Shown here one piece after another: positions 46,877 to 58,373 of a stretch of DNA of 64,000 bases (positions are counted from its first letter, which is position 1; each line of letters starts with the position of its first letter). The DNA lies in contig JAPEVF010000108.1 in NCBI GenBank assembly GCA_029747585.1, forward strand, positions 1 through 64,000, given 5' to 3'. Made by a program: the position numbers and the translations under genes. The notes below the pieces were generated by a model. That model made no database searches and was not told where the DNA came from. It was given only the letters and a program-made list of their open reading frames with translations. The stretch comes from Pleurotus djamor. Lineage: Eukaryota; Basidiomycota; Agaricomycetes; Agaricales; Pleurotaceae.

Positions 46877-48310
46877 ATGGCGACAAAGAACCCAATAATT
46901 GTGGTCACTGGTGCAAATGGGTGAGTGTCCAAACTTTGGTCTGAAGTTGCAGGACCCTGACGAACAGGAAAGAGGCGTCGGATTTGGAATTTGCCAGCGT
47001 TTGCTCTTCCAACTGGCCACTAGAATACCGAGCGATGCCAGAGCTGCATTCTCAACAACAGAGAAACACGAATCTCCTGAAGATATCGAGCCGTGCGAGA
47101 GCTTGACACTGGTCATGGCCTGCAGGAACACCTCGCGTGGAGAAGTAGCCCGAACGAAACTTTTGCAGTCATTAGACGCGCGAATAAAGCAGCTCAAGCT
47201 TTCGCCAGAAGATAAAGGCCATGCTGAGCATTTCCGTCAGAGTCTACGGATTGAAGTATACTACCTGGACTTGGCCTCGACTACAAGTGTTTTCCGGTTT
47301 GGCGCTGCAGTTCGACAAAAGTATGTGTTTCTCTCCGTTTCATGATAAAGTCCCTAAATGGCCTCATTCTTTAGGTATCCTTATATATCTCGTGTAATTT
47401 GCAATGCTGGTCTGGCCAGTTTTGTAGGCATCGCGTGGATGTACGCCATTAAACGCGTCTTAACGCAGCCTGTGGATGCCGTCACTTTCCCGGATTACTA
47501 TACACAACGTTCTGGCGAAAAGAGCGCTGATGGTCTGGGATGGGTTTGGCAGTGTAATGTCTTCGGGCATTATTGCTTGGTATGCACTCATAGTCTCACC
47601 ATTTTCATTGAGTCTTACGCTACGTTTCAGTTCCGAGAACTCGAACCATTACTTCGCAAGTCACCCGACCAGGCTCGCGTTCTATGGATGTCGTCTTTAG
47701 AAGGAGTTCCCCAATTCTTCGATCTGGAGGATTGGCAACTTCTGAAGTCCGACTACTCATACCAAGGATCAAAATATCAAATGGACTTGATCGCATCTTG
47801 TCTTGATGCGCAAGCACTCGAACAACCTGAATCTCGCGTTGCTAGACATTTCATTGTTCATCCCGCTGTCACGGACACCAACGTCGCTAGCGCCCTAGCT
47901 GCTGGTATCCTTGACATCTTCAAACTCATTGCTTTTTACGCCGTAGGTCTCAACTTCCCGTCATGTTAGCGCTGTATTGATCACCAAGATAGGCTCGCCT
48001 TCTGGGATCTCCGAATCATCCAATCACTCCGTTCAAAGCAGCTATCTCCGCTGTGCATGTGTCCCTGGTATCCCTCGCGTTGCTACCTCTTGTGACCAAG
48101 CAAGTCAACTCAGATGGCTCCGCCCCGATCAAGTTTGGCTCAGAAACGGACTGGTGGGGTCATGAGCGAGTTGGCAAGACACCAGTCCTCGAATGGGAAG
48201 AGCATAAAGAAGACGCGGACGCCCTTGTTCAAAAATGCGATACACTTTACCGGTCGTTGCGTGATGCAGATGGCGAATTGTCTTATGAGCGGGCAACGGA
48301 GTATATGTAG
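46877..48310 (+). CDS. erg27: 3-ketosteroid reductase ERG27 (SDR)
   Basis: Five exons: 46877-46920, 46973-47320, 47375-47579, 47631-47942 and 47993-48310, giving 408 aa. The Rossmann start IIVVTGANGGGVGFGICQRL is split by the first intron. SDR features follow: LTLVMACRNTSRGE (cofactor side), the NAG motif (VICNAGLASF), an Asn (WQCNVFGHY) and the catalytic YxxxK (SYQGSKYQM). The C-terminus contains the family stretch SETDWWGHERVGKTPVLEWE. The enzyme reduces the 3-keto group during sterol C-4 demethylation in the ER, using NADPH, in complex with Erg25 and Erg26. The first splice uses an AAAG acceptor a few bases after a CAG. This choice keeps the glycine motif in frame. Confidence 0.9.
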
Positions 48311-48883
48311 GCTGACTCCTGCTATGTCGTTATTGATTTATTGCACCCTATCTATTCAATGACCTAGATTATTGATTCGTGATTTAAGAATAACTCCTGG
48401 CCGCGTTTTGTGTCATCGAAGTCATCATTGTAATATTTGCATGCGTCCTTGGTGGCAACTGGTACGCCTTGCATAGCCTTCAGACGACCGGATGAAGCAC
48501 ATTATGAGGGAAGTGAGTTGCTCTTTCCTGCTACACACCATTGGCTGATGCTGTAAATTTTCATCCCTCCTCTAAAGCGCAGGTAAATTCAAGGCAGTGA
48601 AGGCCCCTTCCATGTCGACAAGTGTGCCCTACATGCACTTCTCGGCTGACGGACACGGTCACATAGCGACGATCTGAAGTTCATCCCCTCCTATTTTTAT
48701 AGTCTTCTCTTCCTCCGCCAACGCTTCTATTCGCATAGGGTCATCAAGTTTAAGCTCTGAACCAAAGGGCCATCAGATTCGAGTGTGGGCCCCACCGCTT
48801 CGTTTCTTCTTCCATTGTGATTGGGGTTATAAGCAAGTCGGTCACGATATATTTATGACCGGTTTGCTCCTCTCCATTGCATA
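48311..48883. other. Intergenic, 0.6 kb
   Basis: ERG27 3' flank and promoter of P450 copy 1, including the repeated element at 48824-48838. Confidence 0.5.
48824..48838 (+). promoter_or_regulatory. Repeated P450 promoter element, copy 1
   Basis: GGGTTATAAGCAAGT ends 46 bp before the ATG of P450 copy 1. The identical 15-mer precedes copy 2. TTATAA could serve as the TATA. Confidence 0.5.
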
Positions 48884-50893
48884 ATGGACGGCAACACATG
48901 CATCGCTACCCTGACAGCAATCTTGGCTACCACTTTCCTCATTGATAAGTGGCTGGACTATACGACGCCCGATGTACTCTATGTCTATGTCCCCGTTGTT
49001 CGTTCGCTAACTCATCCGTACTCAGCTTCGCACCATTCCCGCCGTCGGCCCAACAGGAAGATTTTCCTCATTGCTTAATGCTTATAGATCCTTCTTCAGC
49101 GGGCATGACATGATCCAGGAGGGAATCCGAAAGTATCGATCCGAGGTTTTCAGGTTTCCAATGGTAGACAAATGGATGGTCGTCCTCAGCAAAAGGAGCC
49201 AAATCAACGATATTCGACAGGCTCATGACGACGAATTGGCATTTGATGAAGCTGTAGGCGAAGTAAGTATCTTCCCCCTTGCAGTCCCGCTTTCCCAATT
49301 TCAAGTACTCATTCGGCGTGTTGGCTTCTAGACGGTACAGTTCGAGTATACCCTAGGCAAGGAACTTATTCAGAATGCGTACCACTCGGATGTCATTAGA
49401 TCGTCCCTCACGCGGAACCTTGCTGTCAGGTTCTCTGATATTAGGGATGAAATTGTTGCGGCATTCAATGACAGCATACCAGCGACCGAAGGTAAGGTGC
49501 TTCGTTACATATCGATTTTTATCCAACATTGATCAATGCCAAAAAGACTGGACATCTATTCCACTTCATAACACCACCCTGCAAGTAATCACCAGGACGA
49601 GCAATCGCCTCTTTGTTGGGTTGCCAATATGTCAGGCAATTGTTAACTTTTTTGTCCGAAAACTCGCTGAATACTGAGCGTCCAGGTCGTACCCCAGACT
49701 ATCTAGATCTCAACGTCCAGCTTACTATACAGGTTGCTTTGACGGGCTTCTTTTTAAGTAACTTCCCATCCATAATTCGGCCGTAAGTCAGTTTTACTAT
49801 TACTATCTTCCACACGTCCATGCTTGATTTCACCCCAGGATAATCGGACCGCTACTCTCCCCTATGGCCAAGGCCATTAAGAGGACCCAGAAGCACCTTG
49901 AGCCACTCATTGTCCAGCGCATGAAAGACGATGTTGAACTGGGCATTGACCGAGAGGATCGGCCTGTGAGTGAACGCAACTTGGCGACGTAAAGTGCCGT
50001 TGCGCCTAAATGCCTAACTGCGTTTCAGAACGATCTAATAACTTGGCTATTCGATACTGCTCCTGAGGCGGAGAGAAATGTGCCTGCGTATATCAAACGA
50101 ATTTTGTTGGTGAATTTTACGGCCATTCACACATCATCAACCGTAAGAAATAGCGTCTATGTGGCTCTCAAAACTATTGCTCAATCCATGATAAGGTGTT
50201 CTCGCAAGCCCTTTTACAGCTCGCTGGACGACCTGAATACATCGGCCCCCTTCGTGGCGAAGTCGAATCCGTTATTGAGCAAGAAGGCTGGTCGAAAGAT
50301 GCCATGGGGAAGCTCCGCAAGCTGGACAGCTTCCTTCGCGAATGCATTCGGTGGGAGGGCTTGGGTGATTGTGAGTTTTCTAGTCAATGCATTGGGAAGA
50401 ACAACTTTTAACGAAGTATTACTTGTGTTAGTCGTCATGTTCCGTATCGTCCGCAAGCCTGAGGGCTTCACCTTCTCCGACGGGACACACCTTCCCCAAG
50501 GCACTTCCCTTGCATGTTCTGGATGGGCTATTAATCATAGTGAAGAAAACCACGTCAAAGCCTCGGAATTTGACGGGTTCCGTTTCTACATTCCAGAAGA
50601 TGAGGCGACTAGCCATCAATTCGTGAATACAAGCCTAGAATACATCACCTTCGGTCACGGACGCCATGCATGTCCTGGGAGGTGTGCTCATATCTCCATC
50701 TGCTTTTTGTATCCTGTTGATCATCTTTCCGAACAGGTTCTTTGCCGCAAACGAGCTGAAGGCCATGCTTGCCCATGTCCTCCTCAACTATGACGTCAAG
50801 CTCGAGAACGAAATCCCGCCTACCCAGTGGTTTGGACCATATATAGTGATCGACAACAATGCTAAAGTGATGTTCAGAAAAAGGCCTTTATGA
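48884..50893 (+). CDS. Cytochrome P450 monooxygenase, tandem copy 1
   Basis: Ten exons: 48884-48973, 49026-49262, 49332-49491, 49547-49630, 49686-49782, 49839-49965, 50029-50142, 50196-50370, 50432-50681 and 50737-50893, giving 496 aa. A short N-terminal membrane anchor (CIATLTAILATTFLI) is followed by a Pro region (LRTIPAVGPTGRF). The K-helix ExxR is ECIR, and the haem loop is FGHGRHACPGR with the ligand Cys. The I-helix lacks the usual AGxDTT and reads LLVNFTAIHTSST, a variant I associate with ent-kaurene-oxidase-like fungal P450s. It is probably an ER-bound oxidase of secondary or xenobiotic metabolism. The substrate is unknown. All introns match copy 2 in position and phase. Confidence 0.92.
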
Positions 50894-51715
50894 GGTTATG
50901 GATACCATGGTGTTCCTCATCTATATCAGACCGCAGCCCTCTGGCTAGTGGTATGCAACTTAGAACTAAGCTGTGATCCCGATTTCCTTCCTTAGTATTC
51001 CTTTTGCTTTCATTCGAACCTAGAGCCCTTCAGTGCAGTCTCTGGCCCCCCTTATCTGTAGGTATCAAAGCCCCGAACCCCAAACCCTAATTAACGAAAT
51101 AACGAAGTCCCAGCGTTGCTCCCCTTTTGGATGCTCATCAATCTAGATCATCAGTCCTTGTACCTATTTGTGGTATCCCAGTGTAAGTATCTAAGTACTA
51201 AATTTGTCGAGCTCTCGAGTGCAATTTTTACCTCGAGGAAGGCACCCATATTGTGTGCGAACTACTTCCTAGTTAGTATACAACTCATCCACCACTAATG
51301 ATTTCGCTTGATTGTTCCGACGGGTCACAAGCACATCTCCCTCGTGTGTTGCTTGTCATTACTTGTGATGCTCCCAGGAAGCTGACGATAAGTTAGATAT
51401 TCAACCTCTGTGCAGTGTGCAATGCACGCAGCCTTGAGCTTAAAGGATGTTCGGTAGACAATCGGTAGACGCACATGGCCGTGAACGGTCTTCGGAGGCT
51501 TGGTATCCCTGTGCCAAATTATTCTTCACATGGCCCGTCAAAGTTCAGCGGACTTCTCTCTGCCGTCCCACGTAAAAGCTCTGAATCAGCGGGTCGCTTG
51601 GAGTGGAGTGCGCTTCTCACCGTCGGACATCTTCAACCCTTGGGAGGGTTATAAGCAAGTAGGTTGTGATGGGTTATAACCTACTCAAATCACCCAACTT
51701 CTTCGTCAACACGTC
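50894..51715. other. Spacer between the P450 copies
   Basis: 0.8 kb with the copy 2 promoter. Includes the conserved 15-mer at 51646-51660. No gene is seen. Confidence 0.5.
51646..51660 (+). promoter_or_regulatory. Repeated P450 promoter element, copy 2
   Basis: GGGTTATAAGCAAGT ends 56 bp before the ATG. A second GGGTTATAACC follows at 51670. Confidence 0.5.
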
Positions 51716-53695
51716 ATGGACAGTAGTCCATACATCGCTACCTTCGCAGGTTTCTTGGCCACCGCTTTCCTGATAAATAAATGGCTGGACTATACGACAC
51801 CCAATGTATTTCTACCCATCTGGATCTGCTTCGCTTCTGCTTCACTGATAAGTGCCCCTTTAGCTCAGCGCCATCCCTGCTGTTGGCTCAACTGGGCGGC
51901 TTTCGTCTTTCCTCGGTGCCTATCGATATGTTCGGCACGGACATGACATGATCCAGGAGGGAATTCAGAAGTACCAATCCGCAGCTTTCAGGGTCCCGAC
52001 GGTGGATAGATGGATGGTCGTCCTCAGCAAGAAAAGTCTGATAAACGACATTCGCCGGGCTCGGGACGACGAATTATCATTCTACGATGCTGTTGGCGAA
52101 GTAAGCCATGATCTTCGATTANTGTACCCCAATCAACTGATTCATTCCTTTGTAGAGTATCCAGACGAGGTATACTATAGGCAAGGAAGTCACGCAAGAT
52201 CATTACCACGTCGAGGTCGTTAGGTCCCCCCTCACGCGGAATCTTGCTGCCAGGTTCTCCGACGTTCGCGACGAGATTCTTGCCGCGTTCAACGACAACA
52301 TACCGAAAACCGATGGTATTCATGCTCTTTCACCGAATATCTCGAACCGGCACTAATCAGAAACTGCAGATTGGGTGTCTATTCCAGCTCTAGATGCCGC
52401 TATGCAAGTAGTTGCGAGGACGAGCAATCGACTCTTCGTTGGATTGCCGCTATGTCAGTATCATATATTCTCCCATCTAGAAACGTGCTGAGAATCAAGC
52501 TCGTAGGCCGTGATGCAGACTTCTGCGACCTCAACATCCAGTTCACTGTACAAGTCGTTGTCGTCGGTCTCCTCCTGAACAGTATCCCTGCTATATTCCG
52601 ACCGTGAGTTTATTACACCTACTCTAACTGCTTACGATTAATTTCACCTAGAATCGTTGGACCGTTGCTCTCCCCCATGACAAAGGCCTTTTCACGGACC
52701 AAGAAACATCTTGAACCGCTCATTGCCCAACGGATGAAAGAAGACGCTGAGTTGGGCACCGACCGAGAGGATAGACCGGTGCGTCAGCGGAAATCCACAA
52801 TACCAGTCTTGACGTGCTTTCTAACCACTCAATCTAGAACGATCTAATAAGTTGGTTATTTGATGCTGCCCCCGAACAGGAAAGAAACGTTTCTGCGTAT
52901 ATCAAGCGAATCCTCATGGTGAATTTCGCCGCTATCCACACCTCCTCAAATGTGAGGCAAGCGCGTTCGAAGTTGTTTTTATCTCACTGACTGTATTTTC
53001 AGACGTTCACGCAGGCACTTTTCCAGCTTGCTGGACGACCCGAATACGTCCCGGCTCTTCGTGAGGAAATTGAGACCGTTATTGAGCAAGAGGGATGGAC
53101 GAAGGCTGCGATGGGAAAGCTACGCAAGCTAGATAGTTTCCTCCGTGAATGCATCCGATGGGAAGGCTTGGGCGATCGTGAGTTGCAAATTACCTCTTGG
53201 GGAATCAAAGCTCACATTGCTTGTGCCAGTCACCATGTCTCGTATCGTCCGCAAGCCTGAGGGTTTTACCTTCTCCGACGGAACTCACCTTCCTCAAGGC
53301 ACATTTGTTGCTTGCGCTGGGTGGGATATCCACCACAGTGAGGAGAACTACGCCAAGGCCCTGGAATTCGATGGTTTCCGTTTCTCTAACATGCGAGAAA
53401 TGGAAGGTGAATCAACCAGTCATCAAGTCGTGAATACGAGTCCAGAATATGTTATCTTCGGTCACGGACGCCATGCATGCCCTGGAAGGTGCGTTACAAT
53501 TGACGTCCGTATGATGACTAGCCACCCATCTCGTAAAACAGGTTCTTTGCCGCAAACGAACTGAAAGCTATGTTCGCACATGTTCTCCTCAACTACGACG
53601 TCAAGCTCGAGAATGAAATTCCACCTACCAAATGGTTCAACCATAACATAGTGGTTGACAAGGAAGCGAAAGTGATGTTTAGAAAGAGGCGATGA
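51716..53695 (+). CDS. Cytochrome P450 monooxygenase, tandem copy 2
   Basis: Ten exons: 51716-51805, 51864-52100, 52156-52315, 52370-52453, 52507-52603, 52652-52778, 52838-52951, 53003-53177, 53230-53488 and 53542-53695, giving 498 aa. It is a paralogue of copy 1 with the same intron positions and phases, and eight exons have identical lengths. Landmarks are the anchor (YIATFAGFLATAFLI), the I-helix variant LMVNFAAIHTSSN, ExxR as ECIR, and FGHGRHACPGR. Exon 3 begins SIQTRYTIGKEV. It looks broken in the wrong frame because of an early TAG, but it is open after the proper splice. Exon 9 is 9 bp longer than in copy 1 (REMEGESTSHQ region). Both copies appear functional. Confidence 0.92.
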
Positions 53696-54129
53696 TGAAG
53701 GGAAGTCAGCCCTTTGATACCACAATCCCGCACAATATTTTGTCCGTAGCGTAAAGGATTGAACAGATAGAATTTACACATGGAGCGGAAATATACTTAG
53801 AACTGTGAGTCTGATGCACTTGGCTGCGCAGGTAGCAATACGGTCTGCCTAGCTTTATAGCACGACGTAGAGTATATGGTGACAAGGAAGTATCACAAGC
53901 GTTTTGACTCACATTCAACGCGAGTTGATTGTTCCAACTTCTTTGTTCTCAAAAACTGGACACAGCCAGGGATTCAACCATACAGGAAGGGAGCGCCAAA
54001 TATAGAGATGTACATTGCACAGGAGAAGGGTTATGCTAGGGTTATGCTTAACCGTTCGGGATGCGATGACGAAAATCATGGATGTAACGTATTACTGATA
54101 CAAGTGAGATCGACAATACAATAGGGCGA
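53696..54129. other. Convergent 3' flanks
   Basis: Spacer between P450 copy 2 and Grn1. No gene is recognised. Confidence 0.5.
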
Positions 54130-56368
54130 TTAACGCCTTTTGCGTGTAACTTTCTTTGGCAGTCCTTTTAAGGGACCCCGCGGCCGAGGCTTGCTTTTGA
54201 CACCAGCTGCAAAAGCGACGCGTTTGCTTGACTGTGACGGAGTGTCCTTGGTACGCTTGCGCTTAGTGTTAGACACCATTGCTGATCGAAGTTGGGGTTC
54301 GTCCTCAGATTCGCCATCTTCAACTTCATCATCCTCAGCCTCATCGTCGTCAGATCCTTCCTGATCCTCAAGGTCTTCGTCACTTCCTTCGTCGTCTTCA
54401 CTAGGCTCACCGGCGTCGGACTCGGCATCAACATCCATGGCTCCGTCTTCAGCTACAGCTTCATCGTCATCCGAGTCTCCTTCGTCCTCGCCAACATTAA
54501 GCCACGGCTGATCCATCACCGCTTCTCTCGCCTCGATCTCGCATGGTGTCATCTTAACCACACCAGTGTCTTTCCGCATCTCCTTGCGAGTACGGAGAGT
54601 CGACAGAATGCCGTTGTCTGAGGCATAGAGCTCAGCTGCGCCAGTGGGAAGAGTATGATCCTTTGTTGCGGGAGGGAGGGTGTACCAAGGGAATCGGCCC
54701 ACATTCCAATCATGGAGGACAATGCGGCTTGCCCCTGTTAAGTCCAAAACCCCATGCTAGACGAAGGGACTCAATGAAAAGCCTTCGGAACAGAACATGC
54801 ATATTTGCCCACCTTCATGACAAGTTGCTTTGATCGCGCGACACCAGAGAGGAATGAAGTTATATTGCCCTTTTGGAAAGCAGGGAGGTTGTAGAATAGC
54901 ATCAAGTCCTCTTGCGCAGAGCGATCAAGGATTTGCTGGACTACGCGCAGCCGTCAGAAAGGGTTACGGGTGCGGAGATCAAGTGTGTACATGCCTACGG
55001 GTAATGGGTCCTTGAGACGGTCGATTCTACCTTTGTTGCGAAGCAGGATATCGCGGGCTCTGCTCCCGGTATCAACCTCCGCCTCACCACGTTTCCACAT
55101 GAGCCCGGGTGTATCGATGATACGCACGGACGACGTCTCGACTTCGAGAGTAGCTTCGTGAGCTTGCATCGTTGTCGACGGGGATGAGGTCGAACTTGTC
55201 GCATCGTACACTGGTAGCGTACTGTGCTGGAGCAGAGAATTTATGAAAGCACTTTTCCCCGACTAGATAAGGCCGTCAGGTACAGATGAAAATCATATAT
55301 ACGGTTGCGGCTTACATTCGTCGGGCCAATGACAGCGACTGTGAGTGGTTTGTCACCACGACTCTCTTTGGCGCATTTTCTCAGATAGGAAAATACGGAG
55401 TCCCGGCCAATAGCGTCAGACGTCTGTTGGCTCGTAGATTTGCCTTTGGCTTTTGGTGTTAAGGTAGCGTCAGGAATGAATGCCGATGCTGAGCGGAAGA
55501 TGAAGGTTTCGTGGACTGCTCGCAGAGAAGTTGCCCATGAAGAGACGGCTTCTCTGGGACAGGTGTCTGATGAACACTGGTAAGATATGTCAACACGAAG
55601 ACCAAAGACTTCACGGCGTACCAATTTTGTTCAAAACGAAGACGATTCGCTTCCCTGTTTGACCACGCACCCAGTCCTCAATGAATTGACTACGACATGG
55701 AAGAGGATCTCGCGCGTCCAGGACATTCAAGATGACATCTGTGCACTCCAGGACGGATTGAAGATCTGGTAATTCTGGGTTAACGAGCATGGGAGCGTCT
55801 TCTTCGTCACTCTCCTCTTCGGATGCTTGCGCTTTCTTGGGGCGACTCGAGATAGCATTGGCCGTCGTGAGATGCTTCGCAGCAAGGCTAGCGACACTTT
55901 CCAGGTTTTTGTCTACTTCAGCTGAATCCTCATCTTCCGCTGCTGTATCAGCCTTTGCAGCACGCTTCGCCTCCTTGCGCTTTTCCTTGGCCTCTTCGGC
56001 CTGGAGTTACGATTAGTAGGAGCAAGGTAGCTACAGTTGACAGTAACGCACTAATCTCCGTTGTTCCGCAACCTCGCCCAAAAGTTGATCTTTGTACGGA
56101 AACGTACTCGGAATCCCTGGATCCTTTTTATGCTCTAGCAGAACAGTTAGGTGATGCTCGTCTAGGTGGTGGTGGTGGTTCAATCGCACTAGATTTCCAT
56201 TGAGTACTCTTCTTTGCCTCTTTGCGAGCTTTCTTTTTGCTCTCTCGAACTTTGTTCGTGAGCTTCCGCCGTTCGTGAGTTGTGCCACGTTTGCTGGTTT
56301 CTAGCGCAAAGTGAGAAAGGCAGTACCGTGATGAGGTTTGTATCCTCACTCTTTCGTATGCGAGGCAT
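54130..56368 (-). CDS. grn1: Nucleolar circularly permuted GTPase (GNL3L/Grn1/Nug1 type)
   Basis: Eight exons: 56368-56350, 56300-56190, 56134-56052, 56000-55622, 55566-55316, 55262-54995, 54940-54813 and 54756-54130, giving 621 aa. The basic N-terminus (MPRIRKKTSKRGTTHERRK) and KKDPGIPSTFPYKDQLL are family signatures. The GTPase motifs appear in permuted order: G4 VFVLNKID, then G1 GPTNSGKS, then G3 DTPG. G1 has Ser where Val is usual (NVGKS). A strongly acidic stretch and a basic C-terminus (PRGPLKGLPKKVTRKRR) follow. Members drive 60S ribosome assembly and export from the nucleolus. One junction (54994-54941) requires a GC donor (GTAG|GCATGT), since GT choices nearby break the frame. Confidence 0.92.
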
Positions 56369-57167
56369 TTTGAACGAATAAAACACCCAAGGAGCGAGCC
56401 ACAGACCTCAAAATTTTGGGCGTTTCCTTCGATCGTTTCCCCATTTGGAACAGTGTAGGTTGCGACTCACAGCTCCTCCTCAAGGTTTTCTCAAAGATGC
56501 AGGCAAATGTGGATGGTATTATTACACCGTGAGATACAATACGATACATGGAATGTTACATCACGAAAACGGTTGTAGACGTACCGGGAAAGGGAATGAG
56601 AAATCCTAGATCGTGTCAGCGTCCAATCAACATGGCGACACGCACCGCTCGAGATACTCGCTTCACGGCATGCTTCCAAGCGTGAATACGTAACGACGTG
56701 CCAACTTCATGCTTTAAGCTTTCACGTTCAAAGCTTCTATGTGAACGGTGGGCATTCGGAGACTTCACCAGGTATGCTTGTACTTGCAACGGAGACTTTC
56801 TTTGTTCAACGCCAAGAGCGATAGGTAACATTGCACAGAGCCAAGGGGAGGGATTGAAGGTCTTGTACTTGCAAAATTCACAGGTACTTGAATGGAAATC
56901 GGGAACGACAACGATTACAAACAGATGGGGGGAAGGATGTGACAACTTGAAAAACTTGTTTTTGTGGATGGGATTTGTGGCTATATCGAACACGGTCCAA
57001 TCCGGAGATCTTCATGGACTTGACAAGACAGAGAAACAAACCGAATGGCAAGCTTGACCACTGAGAACCCTAACGACGAGCAGGCAGACAGCCTTGCACT
57101 TGACGGAAGCTGAAGAACCTGGTAACTAAATGAAACCGACGGAGAATGGGCCTGAGGAACAAGGTAT
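56369..57167. other. Intergenic, 0.8 kb
   Basis: Grn1 promoter region and SR-gene 3' flank. Open frames here look accidental. Confidence 0.5.
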
Positions 57168-58162
57168 TCAGTAACGCCCACCGTCGCCGTCGTAGTTGCT
57201 AGACCGATGGGCGGGGCTCCTGGCGGGGCTCCTCGAGTAGCTGCGCCTTCTCCTGTAATCGGGGGAGTGACGACCACTGCGTGGGGGAGGAGAGCCTCGA
57301 CGATCGCGCCAATCCCTGCTGTCACGACCATAAGGGTCGCGGTCCTTGTCACGATCTCGACGGTCTCTGTCCCTATGAGAATCCCTAGAGTCCCTAGAGT
57401 CACGACCACCATAGTACGAATCCCGTCCAGATCGACGGTGCCCCATGTATTGACCTGGAGTAGGGGCATGAGGCCGGTCTGTGACGGAGTAGTCGACACG
57501 GATACGACGGCCGTTGAGTTCCTTGAGGTCAGGAATGAGTACATGATAGACTCCATTAGACCTGACCACGTACGACACCATTCAATTCCTGAATGCAACG
57601 GCTTGCTTCTTCAGTGGTAGACATTTTGATGAAACCAAAGCCCCTGGAGCGGTCAGACTGGATAGGATGAGTCATCACGGGTTGAGTTTGGGGGAAAGAC
57701 ATCGACGCACGCGTTGGTCGTAAACGATGGTCACTTTGTCGACACGTCCAAAGCGACTGAACTCTTCATCCAAGTCGCGTTCCTGGGTGCGGATGCTCAA
57801 ACCAAATACTCCAAGTACACTGGAGGGGTTGGGTGCCTGTCACATCCATTAGCACTACAAAAGAAAAGGAAAGAAACGCGGTACGGACCACTGGTGCGTG
57901 GCTAGCGCGTTTAGCAGGAGGAGCCGGTGATCGGCGTCGCGGGGGACTGCGGTAGCCTCCATTGCTTCGCGCAGGGCTGCGAGACCTCGAGCGACCACGA
58001 GTTGAGGTTCCGTTGGATTCTTTCGCTGGCTCCGTTGCACCAGCAGGTTNGGGGGGCGTTGTATGTATCGGCGTACGGGTCAACAGGAGGGGTAGGGTCG
58101 CCGTACTGCGATGGTTGGGTAAGTTTTCAAGCCTGAAAAATGCTGGCGCCATGTCTTACCAT
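57168..58162 (-). CDS. Tra2-like SR splicing regulator (RS-RRM-RS)
   Basis: Five exons: 58162-58160 (only the ATG), 58105-57892, 57836-57711, 57657-57574 and 57521-57168, about 260 aa. Exon 2 has one base too many. Dropping the N at 58050, next to a poly-C run, restores the frame (YNAPQPAGATEP). An N-terminal RS region ([13 protein letters not shown]) is followed by one [42 protein letters not shown] (RNP1) and [21 protein letters not shown] long C-terminal Arg/Ser/Asp-rich tail ends the protein. The order RS1-RRM-RS2 and the DRPHAPTPG linker match Transformer-2 proteins. Family role: nuclear exonic-enhancer binding and splice-site choice. Exon 2 could use nearby alternative donors. The gene is head-to-head with eL18. 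Confidence 0.85.
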
Positions 58163-58373
58163 GATTGTGTGGATGGTGGTGGTTCAAATCAAGGAGATGT
58201 TTGGCCATGTTTGCGCTGAAACCACTTTTGTAAGCGCCGCGATTTGGGCGCTGAATTGGTCTTGAAACTTTCCAGCGGAGACTGAACCTTATATTAGGCA
58301 ACTGTACAGAACATGCCAGCCCCCGTTCGCTGTATCAACAGATCCAAACACATTTATCGGCAAGACCAAGACA
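58163..58373. promoter_or_regulatory. Shared divergent promoter, SR protein / eL18
   Basis: 211 bp between start codons of two divergently transcribed genes. A short inter-ATG region must drive both. Confidence 0.5.

Noticed and set aside
51077..51090. Telomere-like CCCTAA sequence between the P450s
   Set aside because: Only about one unit is present, so it is not a telomeric repeat array.
52151..52222. Possible pseudogene state of P450 copy 2 (TAG early in exon 3)
   Set aside because: The stop appears only in the wrong frame. Splicing at 52156 gives an open reading that matches copy 1.
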